64,000 nt of DNA from an uncultured Colwellia sp. (lineage in GTDB: Bacteria > Pseudomonadota > Gammaproteobacteria > Enterobacterales > Alteromonadaceae): contig CAJXQJ010000003.1 in the NCBI GenBank assembly GCA_913058245.1, forward strand, positions 169,612 through 233,611, in the 5' to 3' direction. This document shows positions 26,633 through 34,615 of the stretch, piece after piece. Positions within the stretch are counted from its first letter, which is position 1, and every line of letters starts with the position of its first letter. The position numbers were made by a program, and so were the translations under genes. The notes under the pieces were generated by a model that worked only from the letters and a program-made list of their open reading frames with translations, was not told the origin of the DNA and searched no databases.

Positions 26633-26679
26633 GAAATTAATGGCTAATAAAGGCCTCATAACAATAAAATGGAAGAATA

Positions 26680-27123
26680 ATGAATAAATTTTTGAAAACA
26701 ATTATAGTTTTTTTGGCATTAACATTTACGACGTCAGTGTTGGCTGCTACGCCGAGTGAAAGGCTGGGTACATGTATGATTGATACTCTAAATGGCAAAG
26801 AAAGAAAAAACTTGGCCAAATGGATATTCTTAGCTATTTCGGCTCATCCAGAAATTAACATTTATTCTAAGGCGACCGCTGAAAATATTGATGACAGTGA
26901 TAAATTTGTTGGAAAGTTAATTACACGTATGCTGACGGTTGATTGTCCCAATGAACTCACGTTAGCAAATAAAAGTGACCCTTTAGCAATCAATAAAGCT
27001 TTTGAGCTTGTTGGTCGAGTTGCTATGCAAGAATTAATGTCGAATCAAGACACAATGCAAGCATTAACTAACTATGCAAAATATACAGATCAAGAAAAAA
27101 TAAATGCTTTATTGAGCAAGTAG
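26680..27123 (+). CDS. Exported hypothetical protein
   Basis: 147 aa with a clear signal peptide (MNKFLKTIIVFLALTFTTSV, cleavage near 'LAATP'). The mature part is helical, with two Cys (in 'LGTCMIDTL' and 'TVDCPNEL') that could form a disulfide, and 'ERKNLAKWIFLAISAHPEI'. Similar small periplasmic proteins of unknown function are common in Alteromonadales. No function can be assigned. Confidence 0.7.
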   Translation: MNKFLKTIIVFLALTFTTSVLAATPSERLGTCMIDTLNGKERKNLAKWIFLAISAHPEINIYSKATAENIDDSDKFVGKLITRMLTVDCPNELTLANKSDPLAINKAFELVGRVAMQELMSNQDTMQALTNYAKYTDQEKINALLSK

Positions 27124-27188
27124 TACTTATCATTAAATGATTAATGTGGCTTTTATTTACAGGTATTATTAAAGTAGGGAATAGCGTA

Positions 27189-27452
27189 ATGCCATTAAGC
27201 AAAATCTCAATGTTTAGCGCCATAATCGGTGTAGTTATTGGCATTATCGCATTTACTGTTAATTATAATTTTATCGAGTTCACCTTTCCCGGTTATCAAA
27301 TCTTTACTGTCCCTGCGCGTTTTGCCTTAAGTTTTTTCAGTGAGGAAACAGCATTTTGGCCAAAAATGATAATATTTCTGCTTGGGCAATTTGCTGGCTA
27401 TTTTATTTTTGGTTATTTACTGAAAGTAACAATTAGCTTAATAAAACAATGA
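27189..27452 (+). CDS. Small membrane protein, unknown
   Basis: 87 aa from the ATG at 27189, preferred over an ATG at 27144 because GGGAA lies 7 nt before it and the earlier start has no ribosome site. Two hydrophobic segments: 'MFSAIIGVVIGIIAFTV' and 'MIIFLLGQFAGYFIFGYLL'. No family recognised. Last of the three-gene hypothetical set; a mobile-element-like repeat follows 100 bp downstream. Confidence 0.6.
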   Translation: MPLSKISMFSAIIGVVIGIIAFTVNYNFIEFTFPGYQIFTVPARFALSFFSEETAFWPKMIIFLLGQFAGYFIFGYLLKVTISLIKQ

Positions 27453-27551
27453 GTTAGTGTTTTTGTTGAATTCTTATAAACTATTCAAGTTGCTCAACTT
27501 AAAAAATTTAAATTTTTTTAACCCCTTTTCTAATTCCCCATCGTTTTACTA

Positions 27552-27710
27552 ATACCAGTTCTATTAAGTTTGTGAACTTGTTGTGCATAGGAAAAACAAT
27601 TCAAAGCAAGGCGCTTGATTGACCAATAGTTAGCTATTGGGATTGAGAGCAACAAAGTTTTGGTGTGTTTTAACCTGCACAAATGGACAATAACTTAATT
27701 GAATTGGTAT
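27552..27710. mobile_element. 159-bp MITE-like element with 18-bp terminal inverted repeats
   Basis: Left end ATACCAGTTCTATTAAGT (27552-27569) and right end ACTTAATTGAATTGGTAT (27693-27710) are inverted copies with 2 mismatches in 18. Internally there is a perfect hairpin CCAATAG-TTAG-CTATTGG (27623-27640). There is no reading frame of note. ATACCAATTCAATTAAG ends are, to my memory, frequent dispersed repeats in Colwellia/Thalassotalea/Pseudoalteromonas genomes. It sits between two transcription units and is probably non-autonomous. Target-site duplication cannot be defined with confidence. Confidence 0.75.
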
Positions 27711-27789
27711 CGAAAGTCAGAAATAGGCCGCTGACTTAGCGTGTGATCACACCTCTTAAATCAAAACTATTGAACATTGAGGAACGACG

Positions 27790-28404
27790 ATGAAAAAAAT
27801 GATAATGATAATCTCTCTTGCAGGCACAACTACCTTTGGCTTATTTGCTTTTATGGCATTTTTGGTTAATAACGACCAAGTAGCACCGGTAGAAGCAATA
27901 CCAACGCCAGTGATTGAGTTCGCTCAAATTCCTGATGAAAAGCCAGCAGTTGAGCGAGTGCGTTTTAAAAATAATCCGCCACCAGCGCCTAAGCCAATGC
28001 CGCGAACAGTTGAAACACCAGTAGAAAATATTGTTGAAGGTGGCCTTCATTATGAAGCCCCAGGTATTAAAGTTGTTAGTACAAGCCCTAGCTTAAGCAT
28101 GGGTAGTGGCGGGCGTGACAGTGATGCTCGGCCAATAGTGCGTATTAACCCTAAATATCCCATCGCTGCCGCACGTGATGGTATTGAAGGATGGGTAAAA
28201 CTACGTTTTGATATCAATGAAATTGGTGGGGTAACTAACATAGAAGTGATTGACGCAGAGCCCAAGCGCGTATTTAATAAAGCTGCTAGACAAGCGTTAA
28301 GAAAATGGAAATATCGAGCGAAATCAGAAGACGGTAAAACTATCGTGCAACAAGGCTTAACCGTACAACTTGATTTCAATATGAATCAACAAAGCTCAAT
28401 ATAA
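27790..28404 (+). CDS. TonB-family energy transducer
   Basis: 204 aa. A single N-terminal helix (residues 5-26), a Pro-rich periplasmic spacer ('KNNPPPAPKPMPRTVETP'), and a C-terminal TonB domain: 'INPKYPIAAARDGIEGWVKLRFDI' (YP motif), 'VIDAEPKRVFNKAARQALRKWKY'. It transmits proton-motive force from ExbBD to outer-membrane receptors. No exbB/exbD is adjacent. Followed after 30 bp by an ECF sigma factor gene and a second TonB-like gene, all on one strand. Confidence 0.92.
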   Translation: MKKMIMIISLAGTTTFGLFAFMAFLVNNDQVAPVEAIPTPVIEFAQIPDEKPAVERVRFKNNPPPAPKPMPRTVETPVENIVEGGLHYEAPGIKVVSTSPSLSMGSGGRDSDARPIVRINPKYPIAAARDGIEGWVKLRFDINEIGGVTNIEVIDAEPKRVFNKAARQALRKWKYRAKSEDGKTIVQQGLTVQLDFNMNQQSSI

Positions 28405-28434
28405 TTTAAGCATCAGTGTAGTTAGGATGATAAT

Positions 28435-29001
28435 TTGCAGTTACCGTCAATGATCAAAGGCTGGTACAACCCCAACACTAGCCCAGAAAAATTGCTGGCA
28501 AGCTATATCTCAACCGGTAAAAACAAGTATTTGTCTTTGCTGGTTGAGCAATTTAATTTGTCGCTTTATCACTATTTATTGAGCCAATCGAATAAAGAGC
28601 TGGCAGAAGACGTGGTACAAACTACATGGTTAAAAGTAATGAAAACCAACGGTATCAGTCAGCAGCAAGCTAATGTTAAAAGCTGGCTATTTACCATTGC
28701 TCGCAATACTTTAATCGATGAGTTTAGACGCCAAAAAAAATGGCAAACTCAATTATTGGATGAAAATAAAATGCTGACAGTAAATTTAGAAAAATCACTG
28801 CAAGCAGTTGACAGAATTACCCAATTTAATGCCACGCTACTACAGTTACCCTTTTTACAACGTGAAGCATTCATTTTTCAGCAAGAAGGGTTTTCAGTAA
28901 ATGAAATTGCTGAATTAACTGGCGATAGTTTTGAAACCATTAAAAGTCGCTTACGTTACGCCCGTAATAATTTAAGCCATTTGTTAGGAACACCATCATG
29001 A
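28435..29001 (+). CDS. ECF-type RNA polymerase sigma factor
   Basis: 188 aa. Start TTG at 28435 with AGGA (28424-28427) 7 nt upstream; an internal ATG at 28450 is the alternative. Sigma2: 'HYLLSQSNKELAEDVVQTTWLKVMK' and 'VKSWLFTIARNTLIDEFRRQKKW'. Sigma4: 'LPFLQREAFIFQQEGFSVNEIAELTG' and 'FETIKSRLRYARNNL'. The stop overlaps the start of the next gene (ATGA, 28998-29001), the standard sign of a sigma/anti-sigma pair, but here the partner is a TonB-like protein. Confidence 0.92.
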   Translation: MQLPSMIKGWYNPNTSPEKLLASYISTGKNKYLSLLVEQFNLSLYHYLLSQSNKELAEDVVQTTWLKVMKTNGISQQQANVKSWLFTIARNTLIDEFRRQKKWQTQLLDENKMLTVNLEKSLQAVDRITQFNATLLQLPFLQREAFIFQQEGFSVNEIAELTGDSFETIKSRLRYARNNLSHLLGTPS

Positions 29002-29711
29002 GTGCCGATAAATTTGATAAAGAACTCGCAGGTCTTTATCAACAACGTAAACAACAAATCGATGCGCCAACGGTTGATTTAGAAAATACTACTATGCCTG
29101 TAAAATCAAGTCGTTCACCATGGCACATGTTAGCTTTATTACTAACGGGTGGCGCAGCTTCATTTGGCGTCATGGCTATTATCACCTACTTTGCTGAACC
29201 GGCTGTACATGGTGCAAAGCAACAATTTAAGCAGCATTCGGTTCGTGTGGTTGAGATAACAGAAGTGAAACCTCAAGAGGTTATTTTAGCGCCGCCACCA
29301 CCAACACCGCCGCTACCACCAAAACCGATAAGTAATGCGCCGAAAGCGATTAGTGAAATACCTCCAGAAACAAACAGCATTGCTAAACCTGAGCTCGCAT
29401 TGAATAAGCTAACGGCTGATGCGGTAAGTGTGCCATCATTTAATCAACCTGCAACCGCTATGGAGCCGATTCATCGAGTGATGCCTGAATATCCAAAATC
29501 AGCACTTTACTCTCGTAAAGCTGGTAAGGTAAAACTGCAATATCGAATTTCCTATTCAGGAAAAGTGATAGATATTAGTGGCTCAAATAACCATGCTAAT
29601 CGACTGTTAGAACGCTCAGCTAAGAAGGCCTTAAGTCAATGGCGCTATCCTGAAGCAGCCGGTGGTGAAAAGTTTCTTGAAATTGAATTTGAGTTTAATT
29701 TAGATAATTAA
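28998..29711 (+). CDS. TonB-like membrane protein with cytoplasmic N-terminus, candidate anti-sigma factor
   Basis: 237 aa. About 44 residues precede the single helix (45-66, 'MLALLLTGGAASFGVMAIITYF'), much longer than the few residues in classical TonB. The periplasmic part has a Pro-rich spacer ('LAPPPPTPPLPPKPISN') and a TonB C-terminal domain ('HRVMPEYPKSALYSRKAGKVKLQYRI', 'ANRLLERSAKKALSQWRYPE'). The 4-bp overlap with the ECF sigma gene suggests the N-terminus ('MSADKFDKELAGLYQQRKQQ') binds the sigma factor, coupling it directly to an envelope signal. This role is inferred; the domain order is seen. Confidence 0.85.
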   Translation: MSADKFDKELAGLYQQRKQQIDAPTVDLENTTMPVKSSRSPWHMLALLLTGGAASFGVMAIITYFAEPAVHGAKQQFKQHSVRVVEITEVKPQEVILAPPPPTPPLPPKPISNAPKAISEIPPETNSIAKPELALNKLTADAVSVPSFNQPATAMEPIHRVMPEYPKSALYSRKAGKVKLQYRISYSGKVIDISGSNNHANRLLERSAKKALSQWRYPEAAGGEKFLEIEFEFNLDN

Positions 29712-29736
29712 ATGAATTAGTTGGGATATGCATTTG

Positions 29737-29762
29737 GGTTCGCTCAGCGAACCGTTTATTTT
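29737..29762 (+). terminator. Rho-independent terminator of the TonB-sigma operon
   Basis: GGTTCGC (29737-29743) pairs perfectly with GCGAACC (29747-29753) with a 3-nt loop, then GTTTATTTT. It lies 26 bp after the TonB-like stop. Confidence 0.7.
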
Positions 29763-30122
29763 AATATCTCGTAAGCTGTGCCATGAACATGGTTAGCAAT
29801 GACTAAAGTTAAAATGCTAAATTATCAGGTAAGGCAGTTAAAATACTATCCGTTACTTTTATTCACATAAAGGTTGCAACTTTTTGGCTTAATGTATGCG
29901 AGCGTGAATAGTTTATCGATGCCTTTATAGTAGAATAACGCGAAAGTGTAATGGCTGAAATTAAAAACTATTTTGTTTAAATAGATATAAAAACGCCGTA
30001 TATAAATGTCAAATCATGAACAAAAATCTCACAATGTTTAAACATTTTATGTTTGATCTTTAATGCATAATTTTCTCATCCATTAAATTACTAGACTGGG
30101 CCAAGCTCAGAAGGAAGAGATT
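29763..30122. other. Intergenic stretch without recognised gene
   Basis: About 360 bp between the terminator and the ClpP-like lipoprotein. It is AT-rich and has stop codons in all frames. Near the right end AAGGAAGAGA (30111-30120) is the ribosome site of the next gene. I see no RNA gene, repeat or recognisable operator; the unusual length may hide a regulated leader. Confidence 0.5.
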
Positions 30123-30776
30123 TTGAAAGCTACGTTGACAATGCCCCTCAAAGGTATCATATTTTTGGCCTTGCTTACTTTGACGGCTGCTTGTGGTGGT
30201 TCAAGCAATGACAGTACGACAACACCTACAATAGCGCCGGTATCGGAAGTTCAAGATCCAGAAAAACCAGTAACCTTCAAAATAGAGGGCACTAGTGCCA
30301 TTATGGTTGGTGTCATTGATGCCTCAACGATTACCGCAGTTGAAAGCCTAATTGCTAATAGCCCTGACGTGGTAAAAATTATTATGAAAAATGTTCCTGG
30401 GTCTATGGATGATGCCTCAAACGTTATCGCTGCTAGGTTAATTCGAGCATCGGGTAAATTTACCACGCATGTACCTGCAGATGGCGTTGTTGCTTCTGGA
30501 GGTACGGACTTTTTTCTTGCAGGTACTAATCGAACAGCTAAAAAGGGAGCACAATTTGGCGTGCACGCATGGGCAGATGATACGGGGGTAATCCCCAAAG
30601 ATTTACCTCGAACAGCTATACAACATAAGATTTACTTAGACTATTACCAAGAAATGGGGATTCCGGAAGACTTTTATTGGTTTACTTTAGAGGCTGCACC
30701 AGCTTCTAGCATATATAACATGACGGAAGATGAGCTTAATCTATATAACGTATTAACCGAAGCGCTTGAGCAATAA
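30123..30776 (+). CDS. ClpP/crotonase-fold lipoprotein (COG3904-like)
   Basis: 217 aa, start TTG at 30123 with AAGGAAGAG just before it. The lipobox 'LTAAC' (Cys24) is followed by GGSS. The globular part has the Clp-protease pattern: 'VVKIIMKNVPGSMDDASNV' (strand-turn), 'DGVVASGGTDFFLAGTNR' with candidate nucleophile Ser125, and 'AQFGVHAWADD' with candidate His148, as in ClpP-like periplasmic proteins ('ASGGT...FLAG...FGVH'). It may be an envelope-anchored serine peptidase or a pseudoenzyme. Single gene with its own terminator. Confidence 0.72.
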   Translation: MKATLTMPLKGIIFLALLTLTAACGGSSNDSTTTPTIAPVSEVQDPEKPVTFKIEGTSAIMVGVIDASTITAVESLIANSPDVVKIIMKNVPGSMDDASNVIAARLIRASGKFTTHVPADGVVASGGTDFFLAGTNRTAKKGAQFGVHAWADDTGVIPKDLPRTAIQHKIYLDYYQEMGIPEDFYWFTLEAAPASSIYNMTEDELNLYNVLTEALEQ

Positions 30777-30830
30777 TAGAGTTTAGTTATCGTTAGATTT
30801 ATAACTTACTGATTCAAATTTGAGACAGTT

Positions 30831-30868
30831 ACGGAGAAGTACCAAAGGGCCTTCTCCGTATTTGCTTT
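30831..30868 (+). terminator. Rho-independent terminator
   Basis: ACGGAGAAG (30831-30839) pairs with CTTCTCCGT (30851-30859), loop of 11 nt, followed by ATTTGCTTTTT. Ends the ClpP-like lipoprotein transcript before the convergent serine hydrolase. Confidence 0.75.
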
Positions 30869-30901
30869 TTATGCTTAAATTAGAAAATTATTACAGAATG
30901 A

Positions 30902-32413
30902 CTACTTGATTTTAGCGAATTTAATACCGCTATAAACTAATGCTGTAGGTTTGTTATCAACGACTTTAAACTGAACCTTTTGTCCATTAGACGGGCGAAA
31001 CTTAACCCGCATTTGGTCTTTTTCTCGTAGCGGTGTTGCGGTGGTTTTTAAATTTCCCCAGGTTAATTCGAACTTATCACCGTTAAAAGTAACCTTGATA
31101 TCGCCAGCTAGCGGATGATGATATTTGCCAACGTAATGCTGTTTTCTAGCGCTTAACTGCCAAGGTTTTAAAGTGTAGTTCTTATCTTTGCTGACAATTT
31201 TATCGCGATACTTATATGCCATGGTCTTTAGTTTTGCCATTTTGCTATCGATTCGAGATTCAACTCCTTCTTTATTTAATAACTTACTGTAAACAAAGTC
31301 TGCGATTAGATCGGTGAGTTTGTCATTTAACATACCTTCGTTGTTTAATATCACTAAACCTAACTTTTCTTCTGGCATAAATGATAAATGTGGTCGAAAG
31401 CCGTCGAATGAACCGAAATGATGATAGGTTAAATGGTTCTTGTAGTTACCCGTGTACCAACCATATGCATAAGCATTGCGCTCAAAATCTCCACGACTAC
31501 TTGAAAGTTTTGCAACTGTTTTCTGTGAGCGTTTGATCAATTTAGGCGTAATAATGTGTGAGTCGTTAGTTGCTTTGGCGTTTAATTGCAATTTTAGAAA
31601 TTTCGCCATATCGTTCGATGATGAAATAACGCCACCACCTGCATGCATGGTATTGTCTTGCTTGGTTAAATATAAGGCTTTATTAGGGGTAGCGCTGAAG
31701 AATGAGTAAGGTTTAGCAATGCGCCACTTTTTATGCTCGGCTTCACTGACTATAGCGGTGCTATGACTCATGTTTAATGGCTTAAATAAGGTTTTCTCAA
31801 GCGCTTCTTGCCAAGTGATATTGAAGGTTTTTTCATACCAAATACTGACAATATTGTAGCCTAGGTTAGTGTAATCAAATTCACCGTGCTTACTTTCTTC
31901 ACTGGTAAAAATGTTGGCTAACATGAGCTGTTTACTTTTTTTGTTATGAATACCAGAAGTCGAAACGGCGGTAGCTAAAAAATTATCGTCTAAGCCTGAA
32001 GTATGCGCCAGTAAGTCTTGAATAGTGATTTTGTCTGCGGGTATTTCTTTGGCGAAGTGAATTTCTGGAAACATTTCCTGTAACGACAATGATGTATCGT
32101 ATTTTGAATTTTCCAACGTTTGTAAAACCGTTAAGGCAAATAATGGTTTGGTTATTGAAGCAATATAAAAGGCGGTATCGTTGGTGGCGGGTTGCTGATT
32201 TTCTATATCGGCATAACCAAATGATTGTTGATAAATAACATTGTCGCCTTTAACAACCGCAATAGACGTTGCTGACTTAATATCAAATTCTTTGATTAAT
32301 GTTGACATAAAACCGTCAACACTTTGCTTGAAAGTTAATGTTTCTGAGGCTTTGGTAGAGGTGGCAATAAGAAATATTATTGTGACGAATATTTTGATTA
32401 TCCTGTTAACCAT
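30902..32413 (-). CDS. Exported serine hydrolase, class-C beta-lactamase/DD-peptidase fold
   Basis: 503 aa with a signal peptide (first 22 residues). Motifs: SxxK as 'YIASITKPLFAL' (Ser86, Lys89), YxN as 'FDYTNLGYNIVS' (Tyr181, Asn183), and 'YHHFGSFDGFRP' in the place of the KTG/HxG box. A C-terminal lipocalin-like domain of about 110 residues ('LSARKQHYVGKYHHPLAGDIKV') is typical of DUF3471-bearing esterases. It may act as an esterase or D-amino-peptide hydrolase rather than a true beta-lactamase. It follows the third ECF sigma operon on the same strand with a 75-bp gap. Confidence 0.88.
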   Translation of the reverse strand: MVNRIIKIFVTIIFLIATSTKASETLTFKQSVDGFMSTLIKEFDIKSATSIAVVKGDNVIYQQSFGYADIENQQPATNDTAFYIASITKPLFALTVLQTLENSKYDTSLSLQEMFPEIHFAKEIPADKITIQDLLAHTSGLDDNFLATAVSTSGIHNKKSKQLMLANIFTSEESKHGEFDYTNLGYNIVSIWYEKTFNITWQEALEKTLFKPLNMSHSTAIVSEAEHKKWRIAKPYSFFSATPNKALYLTKQDNTMHAGGGVISSSNDMAKFLKLQLNAKATNDSHIITPKLIKRSQKTVAKLSSSRGDFERNAYAYGWYTGNYKNHLTYHHFGSFDGFRPHLSFMPEEKLGLVILNNEGMLNDKLTDLIADFVYSKLLNKEGVESRIDSKMAKLKTMAYKYRDKIVSKDKNYTLKPWQLSARKQHYVGKYHHPLAGDIKVTFNGDKFELTWGNLKTTATPLREKDQMRVKFRPSNGQKVQFKVVDNKPTALVYSGIKFAKIK

Positions 32414-32488
32414 GTTAATTCCCTGTGTTGTTATTATTTAAAGATATTAAGTTAGAGCGCACTAAATTGGCTTTTGGATGCAAATAAT

Positions 32489-32794
32489 TTATTTTTCTTC
32501 GATTAATAACCAAAAACAGTTACCGACAAAGCAGAATACCAAAAGACTGACTACATAAACGGAATGCTGTGAGAATAAGGTAACAAAAGTACTTTCAAGA
32601 TTTAAAAAGCTGAATAGAGCCAAAGACAGCATCATTGCAAGTATTGAGAATAGTGCGATTATTTTTTTACGTTGCTTGGCAGATTTTTCGATTTGTTGCA
32701 TCAATTGTGGCGTAAAATTTTCTTGGCTCAAATCATCGTGAAATTGCAATATTGACTCGATTGATTGGCTATTGTTATTGGCTGTCTTATGCAT
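32489..32794 (-). CDS. Small two-helix membrane protein, likely anti-sigma partner
   Basis: 101 aa from the ATG at 32794 (GGGGG lies about 6 nt upstream); the frame to 32833 would begin inside the sigma gene. A soluble N-terminus of about 45 residues precedes two helices ('ALFSILAMMLSLALFSFL' and 'VVSLLVFCFVGNCFWLLI'). The start overlaps the end of the sigma factor gene (stop 32787) by 8 bp. This coupling and topology suit a membrane anti-sigma factor; the family is not recognised. Confidence 0.65.
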   Translation of the reverse strand: MHKTANNNSQSIESILQFHDDLSQENFTPQLMQQIEKSAKQRKKIIALFSILAMMLSLALFSFLNLESTFVTLFSQHSVYVVSLLVFCFVGNCFWLLIEEK

Positions 32795-33341
32795 GTTTTT
32801 CCCCCTTTTCTCCTGCGATTTTTGAGCTTGCAACGAAACTTTTCAGTTTTTGTTGTGCGCGGTTTAAATGTGATTTTACTGTGCCTAATGGAAAGTCAGT
32901 CACTTGGCTGATTTCAACGTGGCTCATGCCAACACTGATTGATAACGTGATGCAAGTGCGCTCAGGTAGTGAAAGTTGTTGCATGAGCTTTTCAATCACT
33001 AAGTCTTTATCTGCGTTATGTGGACTTTTTTCAAAGTCATCAAAATTGCATTCCGTTTGCTCATACTTTTTGTACGCTTTTTGTTGTGACTTTAAAAAGT
33101 GGTTGTAGGCAATTTTATGTAACCAAGTATTTAGTGCTGAATCGCCACGAAATGACTTTATTTTTTTATATAAAGTGATAAAAGTTTCTTGGGCTAGGTC
33201 ATCTGCAAGGTGGTGATCGCCAGCTGTTAATCGACGCAATAGCTGCCGAATGCCTGATTGGTATTTAGCAACAAGGCAGTGAAATGCATGATGATCATCA
33301 CGGCTGACAATTCTGGCGATGAGTTCCGTATCATTAATCAT
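32787..33341 (-). CDS. ECF-type RNA polymerase sigma factor
   Basis: 184 aa. Sigma2: 'DHHLADDLAQETFITLYKKIKSF' and 'SALNTWLHKIAYNHFLKSQQK'. Sigma4: 'LSLPERTCITLSISVGMSHVEISQVT' with 'PLGTVKSHLNRAQQKLKS'. Its ATG overlaps the stop of the upstream membrane-protein gene by one base (TAATG at 33341) and its end overlaps the downstream gene, so three genes are tightly coupled. Signal and regulon are unknown. Confidence 0.93.
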   Translation of the reverse strand: MINDTELIARIVSRDDHHAFHCLVAKYQSGIRQLLRRLTAGDHHLADDLAQETFITLYKKIKSFRGDSALNTWLHKIAYNHFLKSQQKAYKKYEQTECNFDDFEKSPHNADKDLVIEKLMQQLSLPERTCITLSISVGMSHVEISQVTDFPLGTVKSHLNRAQQKLKSFVASSKIAGEKGEKHA

Positions 33342-33706
33342 TACTGATTATTTGCTTGTTCTTCGTTTATGCTTATTTTCCAAAGTAATAAAAATGCACT
33401 GGCGAGCGTAATAGGGAATGCTGCAATAGCAAATGCGGCATTTAGAGCATTTAGTAATGAACCAGCAATAATAATGGCGATACCTAGCGCTAGTAAGGTA
33501 ACTGCTCGGCGTAAATCGATGGTGTGAGCATGTTTAACAACGCCAATCTTATCCAGTACATCAGTAGATAGGTGTTCACCATTTTCGAGCGCTTTACGAA
33601 TGGTCAGTTGAATTTGTGCTTTATTTTTATATTCCAGCCATAAGCGAGCAATGGCGATAACACTGATAGAAATACAAATGGTAATGGGTATCCAATAATC
33701 AGACAT
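33341..33706 (-). CDS. DUF6249-like small membrane protein
   Basis: 121 aa starting at the ATG at 33706 (a TTG 12 bp earlier is the alternative; no strong ribosome site for either). Helices at about 3-22, 65-85 and 90-108. The central soluble part 'AQIQLTIRKALENGEHLSTDVLDKIG' fits DUF6249 proteins, which often precede ECF sigma factors. The role is unknown; it is first in the third ECF operon. Confidence 0.7.
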   Translation of the reverse strand: MSDYWIPITICISISVIAIARLWLEYKNKAQIQLTIRKALENGEHLSTDVLDKIGVVKHAHTIDLRRAVTLLALGIAIIIAGSLLNALNAAFAIAAFPITLASAFLLLWKISINEEQANNQ

Positions 33707-33886
33707 AGTGTTTCTCAAGTTTATGTTTAGGTTAATAAGTTAGATACTGACAGATGTTGAATTGGATGCAAATAGTAAAATATTTTTAATTTAAGTTGCA
33801 ATAATATGAATTTTAAAGGGATTTTATAGTTGTGATTTATAAGAAAAGCACTTATTACGATTTATTATTAAGAAAACAGAATTACC

Positions 33887-34615
33887 TTAGCGAGAAGTTT
33901 TTAATCGATACTTACCGTTTCGCAGCATGTGTATTGTCCAAATCAATCCTGATAATGCTAACCACAATGTGACAAAGGCAAACAGCATAATTTGAATATT
34001 GTTGAAGCTTCCTTCATCGCCGTAATCCATAAAGTGCAGCATAAAGAAAAAACCAGCAAAGCGTTTATCACTATTACTGTGGCCAACGATGCGGCCTGAG
34101 CCTTGCTCGATATAAACGCTAGTTTCTAAATCATCATTGAAATTTATCTGCCACGTTGGATTTTTCTGTTTTGGGTAATCTGGAATATTCGTGATGAATA
34201 GGTTTGTCGACGTTGCATCTCCTGGGCCGATGTAACTGGCCTTTGCAATGTTTAATGCCAGTTTTTCATCAACTTTGGTTAATTCACCTGTAATCGCATT
34301 TACTAGCAAAAAGCGGTTAGTAAAGTGACGATATAAACCTTGTTCTTGTGTTAGCAAGTAATACGGTTTTTCTAACAGTTTTGTTTGCGTTAATTCAATT
34401 GTTTCAGGGTAAGCTTTTAAAATGGTTTCAACGGGCAGCAAATCTTTTTCCGCTATTAAATGTTCAGAAACGGTCGGCGCTTGACGATACGCATTGCCAC
34501 GTGCCTTTTTATGGTCAATGACATTGAACACTAAGCCACTAAATACCCAAATAAATAATTGCAAACCAATCAGCAGAGAAGCCCACTTATGTATTTTCCT
34601 CACCCAGAACATCAT
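33887..34615 (-). CDS. PepSY-domain membrane protein (second)
   Basis: 242 aa. The N-terminal helix follows 'RKIHKWASLLIGLQLFIWVFSG', the classic PepSY_TM start (HKW). A periplasmic PepSY-type region follows (residues 60-185, 'GDATSTNLFITNIPDYP', 'TWQINFNDDLETSVYIEQGSGRIVGH'), then the C-terminal helix 'MLFAFVTLWLALSGLIW'. Such proteins accompany metal/iron uptake or efflux and may handle redox steps. The ATGA overlap with the gene before (34612-34615) shows coupling; it is last in the cus operon. Confidence 0.85.
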   Translation of the reverse strand: MMFWVRKIHKWASLLIGLQLFIWVFSGLVFNVIDHKKARGNAYRQAPTVSEHLIAEKDLLPVETILKAYPETIELTQTKLLEKPYYLLTQEQGLYRHFTNRFLLVNAITGELTKVDEKLALNIAKASYIGPGDATSTNLFITNIPDYPKQKNPTWQINFNDDLETSVYIEQGSGRIVGHSNSDKRFAGFFFMLHFMDYGDEGSFNNIQIMLFAFVTLWLALSGLIWTIHMLRNGKYRLKTSR

